NCBI RefSeq assembly: GCF_014652635.1
Contig: NZ_BMZE01000002.1
Location: 353,562 to 417,561, forward strand
DNA from: Devosia pacifica
GTDB lineage: Bacteria; Pseudomonadota; Alphaproteobacteria; Rhizobiales; Devosiaceae
Reading direction: 5' to 3'
Length of the DNA: 64,000 nt
The translations under genes and the position numbers were made by a program. Below the pieces are notes generated by a model. It worked only from the letters and a program-made list of their open reading frames with translations. It did not search any database and was not told the origin of the DNA. Shown one piece after another: positions 17,393 through 29,188 of this stretch (the stretch's first letter is position 1; each line of letters opens with the position of its first letter).

Positions 17393-17940
17393 CGCGGCGC
17401 GCGCTTGGCGAGGATGCGCTGCAGGGTACGCCTGTGCATGTTGAGCCGGCGCGCTGTCTCGGAAACATTGCGATCACACAGCTCATAGACGCGCTGGATA
17501 TGCTCCCAGCGCACCCGATCCGCCGACATCGGGTTCTCCGGCGGTGTCGGGCGTTCTTCGTCGCTCGCAAGCAGCGCGTTAATGACATCGTCCGCATCGG
17601 CAGGCTTTGACAGGTAGTCAGTCGCCCCGAGCTTGACCGCCGTTACGGCCGTCGCGATGTTTCCGTATCCGGTAAGGACCACCGCACGCGCGTCCGGACG
17701 CTTGGCATGCAGGCGCGAGACCACATCAAGCCCGTTGCCATCCTCAAGCCTCAGATCGACCACGGCATAGGCAGGCGGGTCGGCCTCGACAGCAGCAATG
17801 CCTTCAGCCACCGATCCGGCGGTGCGAACGGCAAAGCCGCGACGCGCCATCGCCCGCTCGAGACGGCCAAGGAAGGCGGCGTCGTCGTCGACGAGCAGCA
17901 GGTTGGGGTCGATGTTCACAAGGTCTTCGGCGGTTGTCAT
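17389..17940 (-). CDS. actR: ActR/RegA/PrrA-type redox response regulator
   Basis: This two-domain regulator of 183 residues has a receiver domain with acidic pocket VDDD (17-20), phospho-acceptor aspartate D62 in VVDLRLEDGNG and the conserved K in YLSKP. A C-terminal Fis-type helix-turn-helix follows (NVSETARRLNMHRRTLQR). It controls respiration, CO2/N2 fixation or acid tolerance genes in related bacteria under control of the ActS/RegB sensor. I use the ATG at 17940; a GTG three codons upstream is possible. It lies 31 nt after the actS gene. Its stop is shared in a CTAG with the convergent MFS gene. Confidence 0.9.
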   Translation of the reverse strand: MTTAEDLVNIDPNLLLVDDDAAFLGRLERAMARRGFAVRTAGSVAEGIAAVEADPPAYAVVDLRLEDGNGLDVVSRLHAKRPDARAVVLTGYGNIATAVTAVKLGATDYLSKPADADDVINALLASDEERPTPPENPMSADRVRWEHIQRVYELCDRNVSETARRLNMHRRTLQRILAKRAPR

Positions 17941-17971
17941 GGCTTTCACATAGGTACTGGCGGGCCGGAAA

Positions 17972-19297
17972 TCAAAGCGTGCCGGAACGATCTATCACAT
18001 CCGCGTCGCGTGGCCAGCGTATTGCCACGCGGGCATGCCCATCTGGTTCGGCATTGCGGAACGAGAGTGCAGCGCCACTACGCTCGAGAAGTGTCTTGGC
18101 GATGAAGATCCCGAGGCCCAGCCCGCCGCCACCTTCAAGGGCGCCGTCCTGAGCTGCGCGATGCCTTGTTGTCAGATACGGCTCACCGAGCCGCTGGATC
18201 AGTTCGAGGGCAAACCCTGGCCCATCATCGGTAATCGTCACCCAAACCCGTTCGGCATCCCATCCGAGTTCGACCCGCACGGTGGAGCGGGCGAAATCGG
18301 TGGCATTCTCGATCAGATTGCCGAGGCCATACAGCAGCCCCACATTGCGCCGGAACACCGGCGTGGGACCTGCGGCGGGCTCTGTATAGAACAGGATAGC
18401 CTTTCCGCGCCCCTCATGCTGACGCGCGACCTCGTCCAGAATATCGGTCAATGGCGCAGAGGCGAACGGGTCGGCGTCATCCGCCCCGAGATTGCGAAGC
18501 TTGGCGAGGATTGCGCGGCAACGCGCAGCCTGGTCGATGATCAGTTCAACGTCCTCGGCCACGGCATCGCCATCGCGCACCTCGGCGCGCATTTCCTTTG
18601 CAGCCAAAGCGATGGTGGACAAAGGCGTGCCGAGTTCGTGCGCGGCTGCGGCCGCCAGACCATCCAACGCCCGAAGCTGCTCGCGTCGCGACAGCGCGAG
18701 TTCAGTAGCGGCAAGCGCATCGGCCATCTGCCGCGAGTCGTTGGACACACGCATGGTATAGGCCGAGACGAACACCACGCCGCATATCAGCGACACCCAG
18801 ATGCCGATGACATAGACGCGGGCAAAACTGATGCTTTCGGCGGGATCCCAGGGAAGCGGGAGATGCCAAACCGCCAAGATCGAGGCCAGGAGGATTACCA
18901 GTGCTGCCAGCACGAAAGTCGCGCGTTTTGGCAGGGAGGTCGCGGATACCGCTACAGGCGCGAGCAGCAGCAATGCAAACGGGTTGTGCAGCCCTCCGGT
19001 CAAGGCCAGCAGGCCCCATAGCTGCAAGCAGTCATAGCCTATCTGCGCTGCGGCAAATTCTGGCGATGGCCGGTAGCCGGCGCCGTACCGGATCACAAGA
19101 ATCAGGTTCAGGACGACGGAGAGAGTTATGAGGGCAAGGCATTCGGCCAAAGGCAGGGGATAGCCCAGGCCGAAAGCGACGAACAGCACGCCGATGGCCT
19201 GGCCGGCCACCGCCAGCCAACGAATGCGGACAAGGGTTTCAAGGCGCAGCGCCGGACTTGCCGAGGGGCGGGAGAAAATCGCGAACTGGGCCTGCAT
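17972..19297 (-). CDS. actS: ActS/RegB/PrrB-type redox sensor histidine kinase
   Basis: The 441-residue kinase has about six N-terminal membrane helices (residues 25-180), the quinone-binding heptapeptide GGLHNPF at 101-107, the phospho-acceptor H220 (AAAAHELGTPLS) and C260 in AARCRAIL. H220 and C260 are 40 residues apart, as are H225 and the redox-active C265 of Rhodobacter RegB. The HATPase_c domain has N and G boxes (LIENATDFA, ITDDGPGF). It should phosphorylate ActR in response to quinone pool or redox state. It is first in the actSR pair. Confidence 0.92.
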   Translation of the reverse strand: MQAQFAIFSRPSASPALRLETLVRIRWLAVAGQAIGVLFVAFGLGYPLPLAECLALITLSVVLNLILVIRYGAGYRPSPEFAAAQIGYDCLQLWGLLALTGGLHNPFALLLLAPVAVSATSLPKRATFVLAALVILLASILAVWHLPLPWDPAESISFARVYVIGIWVSLICGVVFVSAYTMRVSNDSRQMADALAATELALSRREQLRALDGLAAAAAHELGTPLSTIALAAKEMRAEVRDGDAVAEDVELIIDQAARCRAILAKLRNLGADDADPFASAPLTDILDEVARQHEGRGKAILFYTEPAAGPTPVFRRNVGLLYGLGNLIENATDFARSTVRVELGWDAERVWVTITDDGPGFALELIQRLGEPYLTTRHRAAQDGALEGGGGLGLGIFIAKTLLERSGAALSFRNAEPDGHARVAIRWPRDADVIDRSGTL

Positions 19298-19424
19298 TAG
19301 CCTTGCTTGACCGGCCTATGGGGGTGGCGTGATCGCTTTTCAAGATACGTTTTCGACAGGAACACGCTTGATCCTACCCCGTGAGTGCCCACATCAACAT
19401 CGTTCCTGACTGGGAGTTGACACA

Positions 19425-19871
19425 ATGAGCACAGCAATCATCAAACCGCAATGGTCCCCCGTGACCATAGCATTGATGGTAGTCGGGTTCATCGTTTTCT
19501 GGCCGCTGGGCCTGGCGATGCTCGGCTACATCCTCTGGGGTGAAAAATTCGGCGGCTCCGCCGACAAGGCCCAGAGTTATTTCGAGAAGGGCAAGGCCTG
19601 GTGCACATCCGGGCGTGGCAGCTATACGCCGCGCTCATCGAGCGGCAACGCCGCATTCGATGAATACCGCGAAGAGCAGCTGCGCCGGCTCGAGGAAGAA
19701 CGTCGTCGTCTCGACCAGGAGATCGAGGACTTCCACGAGCACATGGAGAACCTTCGCAAGGCCCGTGACCGCGAAGAGTTCGATCGCTTCATGCGCGATC
19801 GGCACGGAAGCCGGCAGGGCTACGGGGCGCCCGAGCCCCAAGAAGGCGGCTGGAGCAACCAGCCCGGCTAA
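19425..19871 (+). CDS. DUF2852 domain-containing membrane protein
   Basis: The 148-residue protein has one strong N-terminal membrane segment (residues 14-36) followed by a cytoplasmic region rich in E and R that should form a coiled coil (EEQLRRLEEERRRLDQEIED). This matches the alphaproteobacterial DUF2852 family of unknown function. GGGAG lies 9 nt before the ATG. It is divergent from actS across 127 nt and is followed by an intrinsic terminator. Confidence 0.82.
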   Translation: MSTAIIKPQWSPVTIALMVVGFIVFWPLGLAMLGYILWGEKFGGSADKAQSYFEKGKAWCTSGRGSYTPRSSSGNAAFDEYREEQLRRLEEERRRLDQEIEDFHEHMENLRKARDREEFDRFMRDRHGSRQGYGAPEPQEGGWSNQPG

Positions 19872-19894
19872 AACAGCCTCGCATAATATGAGAG

Positions 19895-19919
19895 GGCGCT
19901 CCATTGGGGCGCCTTTTTT
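19895..19919 (+). terminator. Intrinsic terminator after the DUF2852 gene
   Basis: An 8-bp stem GGCGCTCC / GGGGCGCC with a 3-nt loop is followed directly by six T. Confidence 0.88.
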
Positions 19920-20032
19920 GTTCCCCCACCGCCGGAAAAACGACCTGAGCTAACAGCCTCGCGAGTTTTGGAACGCACGAAGGACGCGTTCGTTGGTCAC
20001 CCAACTGCAAGATTAAAAAGGAGGCAGACAAA

Positions 20033-20512
20033 ATGAAACGCTTTACAATGATCGCAGCCGTAGTTGCCCTCGGCGCAGCCCCTGTTGCAGCCCAGGACAC
20101 CATGGCCACCAACGACGAGATGCAGGTCGGTGCCACCGACTGGTCGCAGCTCATCCGTACGCGTGATATCACCGGCGGTCCTGTCTATACCACCAATGAG
20201 GCCTATGACGAAGGTTCGTGGGGCATGGACGGAGATACCAGCTGGGGCTGGTCCGGCTATGACGGCGTTGGTCCTGACTGGAACGAAATTGGCGAGATCG
20301 AAGACCTCGTTCTTGATCAGTCAGGTCAGCTGACCGGCATCGTCGCAGAAGTCGGCGGGTTCCTCGATATTGGTGACAAGCACGTCTACCTCGAAGTTGG
20401 CGACGTTGACCTCGTACCGGTGGACGGTGGTGAGAACTACGTATTCATCACCCGCTTCTCCGAGGAGCAGCTCGAAGAGCGTGAGAGCGTTGATGAGGGC
20501 TGGTGGCAGTAA
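20033..20512 (+). CDS. Exported PRC-barrel domain protein
   Basis: The 159-residue product has a signal peptide (residues 1-21, cleavage after PVAAQ or AAA) and a PRC-barrel-like domain: IGEIEDLVLDQSGQLTGIVAEVGGF then KHVYLEVGDVDLVPV. The mature protein is strongly acidic and has a tryptophan- and glycine-rich insert (SWGWSGYDG). A full AAGGAGG ribosome-binding site precedes the ATG. Similar periplasmic PRC-barrel proteins in Hyphomicrobiales have no known function. It is a single-gene unit between two terminators. Confidence 0.85.
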   Translation: MKRFTMIAAVVALGAAPVAAQDTMATNDEMQVGATDWSQLIRTRDITGGPVYTTNEAYDEGSWGMDGDTSWGWSGYDGVGPDWNEIGEIEDLVLDQSGQLTGIVAEVGGFLDIGDKHVYLEVGDVDLVPVDGGENYVFITRFSEEQLEERESVDEGWWQ

Positions 20513-20535
20513 GCACTTTACTGTTGTAGCTTTGA

Positions 20536-20562
20536 GGTGCGTCCATCGGGCGCACCTTTTTT
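20536..20562 (+). terminator. Intrinsic terminator after the PRC-barrel gene
   Basis: A 9-bp stem GGTGCGTCC / GGGCGCACC with loop ATC is followed by six T. Confidence 0.9.
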
Positions 20563-20628
20563 ATGGGCGCTCTTCGACGCTGATGTTTCGCGTGGCACTG
20601 CCGGATCGAATCGCGCAATCTGGCGCTG

Positions 20629-21360
20629 ATGAGGCTCACCTTTCCCACATTTGCACCACGAACCACCAATGTCGAGATCGATGGTCGATCTGTATTGGTG
20701 AATGTTCGCAAGAGTGCGCGGGCACGAAGTTATCGGCTGACGCTGACGCCCAAGGGCGAAGTGATGCTGACACTGCCGCATTCCGGGCGTTGGGGCGAGG
20801 CGCAGGCTTTCCTGCATCGCCACCAGGAGTGGCTTGCCGTGCGCGTCAGGCGACACGAGGAGCGCGCGCGGCTTGAACCAGACGACACAGTGTTGGTTCG
20901 CGGCGAGCCGCACCGTATTCGCGCCACCGGACGCTTGCGCGGCCGCGTCGAGATTTCTCATGATGGTACGGAGCCGCTGCTTCTTGTTCCAGGCGACGCA
21001 CCGCATCTGCAACGGCGTGTCATCGACTGGATGAAGGCTGAAGCACGGCGCGATTTCGAGCAGCGAAGCGCACACCACGCCAGGACACTCGGCGTCAGCG
21101 TTCGCTCGATCTCGATCCGGAGCCAGAGCACACGCTGGGGGTCGTGCTCGTCAAATGGCAATCTCAGCTATAACTGGCGGCTGATTGCTGCGCCGCCATT
21201 CGTTCTCGATTATGTCGCGGCGCACGAGGTAGCGCATCTCGTTGAAATGAACCATTCCCCCGCTTTCTGGAAGACCGTGACTCGGACACTACCGGATATG
21301 GAGCGCGGCCGCGCCTGGCTGAAAGCAAATGGCCGAGAGCTGATGACCCTGGGCGCCTGA
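20629..21360 (+). CDS. YgjP/SprT-like M48-type metallopeptidase
   Basis: The 243-residue protein matches the YgjP/DUF45 family, with RWGSCSSNGNLSYNWRL and the zinc motif HEVAHLVEMNHSPAFW near residues 204-219 (HExxH plus a third histidine). Family members have been described as UTP pyrophosphatase or as zinc peptidase-like proteins, so the biochemical role is unsettled. It ends 18 nt from the convergent PBP1A gene. A 6-bp GC hairpin (TGGGCG/CGCCCA, 21350-21366) spans its stop codon but lacks a T-run. Confidence 0.82.
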   Translation: MRLTFPTFAPRTTNVEIDGRSVLVNVRKSARARSYRLTLTPKGEVMLTLPHSGRWGEAQAFLHRHQEWLAVRVRRHEERARLEPDDTVLVRGEPHRIRATGRLRGRVEISHDGTEPLLLVPGDAPHLQRRVIDWMKAEARRDFEQRSAHHARTLGVSVRSISIRSQSTRWGSCSSNGNLSYNWRLIAAPPFVLDYVAAHEVAHLVEMNHSPAFWKTVTRTLPDMERGRAWLKANGRELMTLGA

Positions 21361-21378
21361 CGCCCAAGGTCTTCATAG

Positions 21379-23874
21379 TCAGTTTCCGAAAATCATATCC
21401 ATCAGCGTGCGCTGAGCGCGCGGGCTTTGCTGAGGCGTTGGCTCGGCAGCATTGGGATTCCATTGCGGCTCGGTTGCCACCTGCTGCGGTGGAATTTGCT
21501 GGCCAGTCATCGGGTCGAGTGGCTGCTGCGCCGGCTGCTGCTGGACCGGATATCCCGTGTTCGGATCGATCTGCTGCTGGGCTTCGCCGGTCACGGGCTG
21601 CCCGGTATTCGGATCGATCTGCGCCGTCTGCGGAACAAGCTGGCCGGTGCCTGCATCAATCTGCGGCTGTATGACCTGACCGGTTGTCGGATCAATGAAC
21701 TGGACCATCGGCTGGCCGGTCTGCGGATCGATCATCGGCTGCCCGGTATTCGGATCGAGGATCTGTTCCGCCACGAGGGTGGAACTCCCATCGCCGTAAC
21801 CCGGCAACTGCGCCACCTCGAGCCCCTGATGCGCCCTGGTCATGTATTCCGACCAGATCGCGACTGGCACGTTGCCTCCCGACAAGGTCGTGCCCGACGC
21901 ATCGTCATTGCCCAGCCAGACGCCGGTGACCATGTCGGCGGTATAGCCCACAAAGACTGCATCCTTGGCATTCTGGCTGGTGCCAGTCTTGCCGGCAAAC
22001 GGCCAGCCATTGAGATTGGCCCCGCGCCCTGTCCCAACCTCGACGGCAGTCTTGAGCATGTCGTTCATCTCGGCAACGATCTCGGGCGCCAGCACCCGGC
22101 CCGGGCCCGCGTCCGAGGCCTGATAGAGCACTTCGCCGTCGACCGTTTCAATGCTCGAGATGACGTTCGGGATGACGCCGACGCCACCATTGGCAAACGG
22201 CACATAGGCTGAAGTCAGTTCGAGAAGCGAAACTTCCTGCGTTCCGAGGGCGATCGAGGGCACCGCTTCCATCGGCGTCGAGATGCCCATGCGCGTTGCG
22301 ACGTCGATAACCGATTGTGGCGTGACGTCGATCGCGAGCCGGGCAGCTATGGTATTGAGGGAATAGGCCAGGCCCTGTCGCAGGGTTACCGTGCCGACAT
22401 ACCTGCCGGTGGCGTTGCCGGGACTCCAGCCATTATACGTGAACTGGGCATCCTCAGCGAGTGTATCTGGGGTGTAGCCCTTTTCCATCGCGGCGGTGTA
22501 GACGAAGGGCTTGAACGCCGAGCCTGGCTGGCGGCGCGCCGTGACGGCACGATTGTACTGGCTCTTGTTATAGTCAACGCCGCCGATCAGGGCCCGAACG
22601 GTACCGGTCGTATCCATCGAGACCAGCGCCGCCTGCGAGAATCCGCGGTTGCCACCCTCTTCAGCGACCTTCTCGCGCACGACGAACTCGGCGTGCTTTT
22701 GCAAATCCCAGTCGAGCGTGGTGTGAACCACCACGTCTTCATCGACCTCGCCGAGATAGTCGTTCATCAAGGTTTCGACCCAGTCGGCCACGTAATATTC
22801 AGACCCCGCGACGCGCGATGGGGCGGAGCGATCCGGATTGGCCTCGGCGGCGTCCGCCTCCTCACGGGTAACATAGCCCTCTTCGACCATTGCGTTGAGG
22901 ACCAGCGCCTGTCGGCGCGCCGCGATATCGGGGGCCGATTTGGGGTTATAGGCGGATGGTGCCGGCAAAATGCCGGCGAGCGTTGCGGCTTGGCCGAGTG
23001 ACAAATCTCGCGCCGAAATACCATAGTAGGTCTGCGCGGCAGCTTCGATGCCGGTAGCACCCTGCCCGTAATAAACCCGGTTGAAGTAGAGCTCGAGGAT
23101 CTGCTCTTTGGTGTAGTTCTGCTCGAGCCACACTGCCAGCACCGCTTCCTGCACCTTACGGCCGAGGGTCTGGTCGGGCGACAGGAAGAGGTTTTTTGCC
23201 ACCTGCTGGGTGATCGTCGAGGCACCGCGCGTGATTTCGCCGGCACGCAGCGTTTCCACAAGAACCGCCGCGAGGCCAACCGGGTCGACACCCATATGGC
23301 TCATGAAGCGCCGGTCTTCGCTGGCGATGATGGCTGCGGGCACGTAGTAGGGCAATTCGTGGTAACTGATCGCTTCGCCACCGGTCTGGCCACGGTTCGA
23401 AATCAGCCGCCCATCTGCAGCAAGGACGCGGATATTGGGCGGCCGCTCCGGCACAGCCCAACTGTTGGAATCCGGCAATTGCATACCGAAATAGACCACC
23501 AGCCCCATAGCAGCGAGACCGGCCACCAGGCCGCCCATGAACAGGAAATAGACGATGCCGACGAAGAAACCGCCGGCACCACGGCGCTTCCGCTTCGGTG
23601 GTTTGCCGTTCCCGCCGCCGCCACCGCGGGTCGATCTCTCGCTGCCCTTGCGTGACTTTTCGGCCTTCTTGGACTTTCGTGGATTTGGCTGAGCGTCGCC
23701 TGTCGGCAGAACGGGAGCAACGCCACCCGAGCGCTCATCGTCAACAAACGCGCCAACGCCGGTGCCAAGACTTGGCTCAACACGCTCTCCCTTGCGCCGG
23801 CGTCCCGATTTGGATGCGCCGCGCTTGCCTTGTTGACCGCCTACGCGATCCTCGGGAGAAATACGAAAATCCAT
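21379..23874 (-). CDS. Penicillin-binding protein 1A, bifunctional peptidoglycan synthase
   Basis: This 831-residue class A PBP starts with a basic cytoplasmic tail (1-100) and a glycine-containing membrane helix at about 103-130. The glycosyltransferase family 51 domain has catalytic E186 in EDRRFMSHMG. The transpeptidase domain has S452 in GSAFKPF (SxxK), SLN (SxN) and KTGTSQNAKDAVF (KTG). It polymerises and cross-links peptidoglycan in the periplasm. An unusual tail from about residue 700 carries seven D-x-x-T-G units within a P/Q-rich stretch. Related class A PBPs often have P/Q-rich tails, but this regular unit stands out. Confidence 0.92.
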   Translation of the reverse strand: MDFRISPEDRVGGQQGKRGASKSGRRRKGERVEPSLGTGVGAFVDDERSGGVAPVLPTGDAQPNPRKSKKAEKSRKGSERSTRGGGGGNGKPPKRKRRGAGGFFVGIVYFLFMGGLVAGLAAMGLVVYFGMQLPDSNSWAVPERPPNIRVLAADGRLISNRGQTGGEAISYHELPYYVPAAIIASEDRRFMSHMGVDPVGLAAVLVETLRAGEITRGASTITQQVAKNLFLSPDQTLGRKVQEAVLAVWLEQNYTKEQILELYFNRVYYGQGATGIEAAAQTYYGISARDLSLGQAATLAGILPAPSAYNPKSAPDIAARRQALVLNAMVEEGYVTREEADAAEANPDRSAPSRVAGSEYYVADWVETLMNDYLGEVDEDVVVHTTLDWDLQKHAEFVVREKVAEEGGNRGFSQAALVSMDTTGTVRALIGGVDYNKSQYNRAVTARRQPGSAFKPFVYTAAMEKGYTPDTLAEDAQFTYNGWSPGNATGRYVGTVTLRQGLAYSLNTIAARLAIDVTPQSVIDVATRMGISTPMEAVPSIALGTQEVSLLELTSAYVPFANGGVGVIPNVISSIETVDGEVLYQASDAGPGRVLAPEIVAEMNDMLKTAVEVGTGRGANLNGWPFAGKTGTSQNAKDAVFVGYTADMVTGVWLGNDDASGTTLSGGNVPVAIWSEYMTRAHQGLEVAQLPGYGDGSSTLVAEQILDPNTGQPMIDPQTGQPMVQFIDPTTGQVIQPQIDAGTGQLVPQTAQIDPNTGQPVTGEAQQQIDPNTGYPVQQQPAQQPLDPMTGQQIPPQQVATEPQWNPNAAEPTPQQSPRAQRTLMDMIFGN

Positions 23875-24186
23875 GCTGTCGAGCCCTGATGACGCTGCTG
23901 ACGGGTCCTGCCCGCCAGATCCATATCATTGCGCAATTATGCGAAAGGCGTGTCGCCGAAATGTTTGCCAGCAACCAGTGTTTTGACGATAGCCAAGCGT
24001 CTTGTCCGGTGCAATTGTGGCCTGTTTATGTGGAACTCTACGACACAAGCCTTTGTGTTGCGAGAATAATACACCAGTTCACAAACTTGCGAGTCCTGTC
24101 CTGACCAGAATTCGCTGCGGTTCTTGAGAAGCCGAGGCATCTTATACACAGGAGCGACCGCCAGGGCCGCTACTCTGTTCGATATA
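23875..24186. other. Gene-free region between PBP1A and gyrB
   Basis: This 312-nt region lies upstream of the PBP1A gene and downstream of gyrB. No ORF on either strand looks genuine. It holds an ACACAA-gcct-TTGTGT palindrome (24043-24058) and one perfect DnaA-box sequence (24142-24150). The PBP1A promoter is expected here but I could not identify it. Confidence 0.5.
24142..24150 (+). promoter_or_regulatory. Single DnaA-box-like 9-mer
   Basis: TTATACACA matches the DnaA box consensus TTATnCACA exactly. It stands alone, just downstream of the gyrB stop. One 9-mer can occur by chance in 64 kb, so a function is uncertain. Confidence 0.3.
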
Positions 24187-27862
<3,676 letters not shown>

Positions 27863-27902
27863 GCTGCGGCCTTGTGCATTTGAGGAGTTACCGGTTTCCG
27901 GT

Positions 27903-29024
27903 TCAGACACGCATCGGCATCAGAACGTAAAGGGCGCGTGTTTCCCCGGTATCCTGGACGAGCGTCGGCGAGCCGGCATCGTTGAACATGAACTCGGCTT
28001 CATCGGAGCGGATTTGGGCGATGATATCGAGCAGATAGCGGGCGTTGAAGCCAATCTCGAAGCCATCGGTCTCGAATTCTACCGCAAGCTCCTCGCTGGC
28101 GGTGCCGTGATCCGGGTTCGTCACCGACAGCTCTAGCTGACCGGAATGCGCCGACAGCTTCACGGCCTTGCCGCCGCGATCGGAGGCTATGGTCGAGACG
28201 CGATCAACCGCCGTTGCAAAGCTCTGGCGGTCAACGCTCATGCGCTTGTCGTTATTCTTGGGCGTCACCCGTTCGTAATCCGGGAAGGTTCCCTCGATGA
28301 GCTTCGACAGCAGGACGACGGGGCCGAGCGTGAAGCGGATCTTTGTTTCGCTCACCTCGACGGCAACTTCGCCTTCTGCGCTGTCGAGCAGCTTTTGAAC
28401 CTCGCCGACGGTCTTTTTCGGCACGATGATGCCGGGCATGCCGGCCGAGCCTTCGGGCGCATCGGTATCGGCGCGTGCCAGACGATGGCCATCGGTTGCG
28501 ACGGCGCGCAGCACCATGCCGTCGCGGCTGCTCTCGATGGCATGAAAGAAAATGCCGTTGAGATAATAGCGCGTCTCTTCGTTAGAGATGGCAAACTGCG
28601 TGCGTTCGATCAGCTCGCGCAGTTCACCCACCGGGATCGAGAAGGTGTGTGCAAAGTTGCCGGATTTCAGATCAGGAAAGCTGTCGGGCGTGAGGCACGC
28701 CAGATGAAAGCGCGAGCGCCCGGAGGTCAGCAGCATCTGCTCGCCGCCCTCAGTATCAAGGCGGACTTCGGCGCCATCGGACAGCTTGCGCACGATCTCG
28801 TAAAGCGTGTGGGCTGGCACGGTCGTTGTGCCGGGTGTCGAGACCATCGCCGGCACGCTCTCGGTCACCTCGATATCAAGATCGGTGGCGCGCAGTTCCA
28901 GACGATCCTCGCTGGCCTTGAGCAGCACGTTCGCGAGAATGGGATAGGTGTTGCGGCGCTCGACGACGCGATGCACGTGGCTCAGCGATTTCAGCAAATG
29001 GTTGCGTTCGAGCGTGACCTTCAT
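27903..29024 (-). CDS. dnaN: DNA polymerase III beta sliding clamp
   Basis: The 373-residue sliding clamp starts MKVTLERNHLLKSLSHVHRVVERRNTYPIL-like and ends in MPMRV, typical of DnaN. It encircles DNA as a dimer and tethers the replicase. The ATG at 29024 has GAGGAA 9 nt upstream. A longer open frame extends toward dnaA but has no DnaN similarity. A terminator hairpin lies in the 164-nt gap behind dnaA, so dnaN probably has its own promoter. Confidence 0.96.
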   Translation of the reverse strand: MKVTLERNHLLKSLSHVHRVVERRNTYPILANVLLKASEDRLELRATDLDIEVTESVPAMVSTPGTTTVPAHTLYEIVRKLSDGAEVRLDTEGGEQMLLTSGRSRFHLACLTPDSFPDLKSGNFAHTFSIPVGELRELIERTQFAISNEETRYYLNGIFFHAIESSRDGMVLRAVATDGHRLARADTDAPEGSAGMPGIIVPKKTVGEVQKLLDSAEGEVAVEVSETKIRFTLGPVVLLSKLIEGTFPDYERVTPKNNDKRMSVDRQSFATAVDRVSTIASDRGGKAVKLSAHSGQLELSVTNPDHGTASEELAVEFETDGFEIGFNARYLLDIIAQIRSDEAEFMFNDAGSPTLVQDTGETRALYVLMPMRV

Positions 29025-29063
29025 ACGGGAAACTTCCTCAAATCGTCGGCTGACAGACGCAGC

Positions 29064-29083
29064 AAAAACCCCGTTGTGCGGGG
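29064..29083 (-). terminator. Intrinsic terminator between dnaA and dnaN
   Basis: On the minus strand the stem CCCCG-cacaa-CGGGG is followed by five T. It lies 106-125 nt after the dnaA stop, so transcription of dnaA and dnaN is at least partly separated. Confidence 0.75.
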
Positions 29084-29188
29084 CCGAGACCTTTGCAATT
29101 TGCTGAGTGAAAGGCAAGGGCATCGGGGCGGTTGTGCCCCGACGAATGGCCGCACCGGCGGATACCGGCACAGCCCCCAGTGCGCGGG

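Noticed and set aside
19872..19962. 11-bp direct repeat AACAGCCTCGC at 19872 and 19952
   Set aside because: Two short copies 80 bp apart around a terminator, with no other sign of a mobile or regulatory element.
23598..24104. Plus-strand ORF covering the upstream region of the PBP1A gene
   Set aside because: Its first half is antisense to the PBP1A N-terminus and the composition is that of a random frame, with no ribosome-binding site or family.
29124..29141. Hairpin CGGGGC...GCCCCG between dnaA and dnaN
   Set aside because: No T-run follows on the transcribed strand, so I did not call a second terminator.
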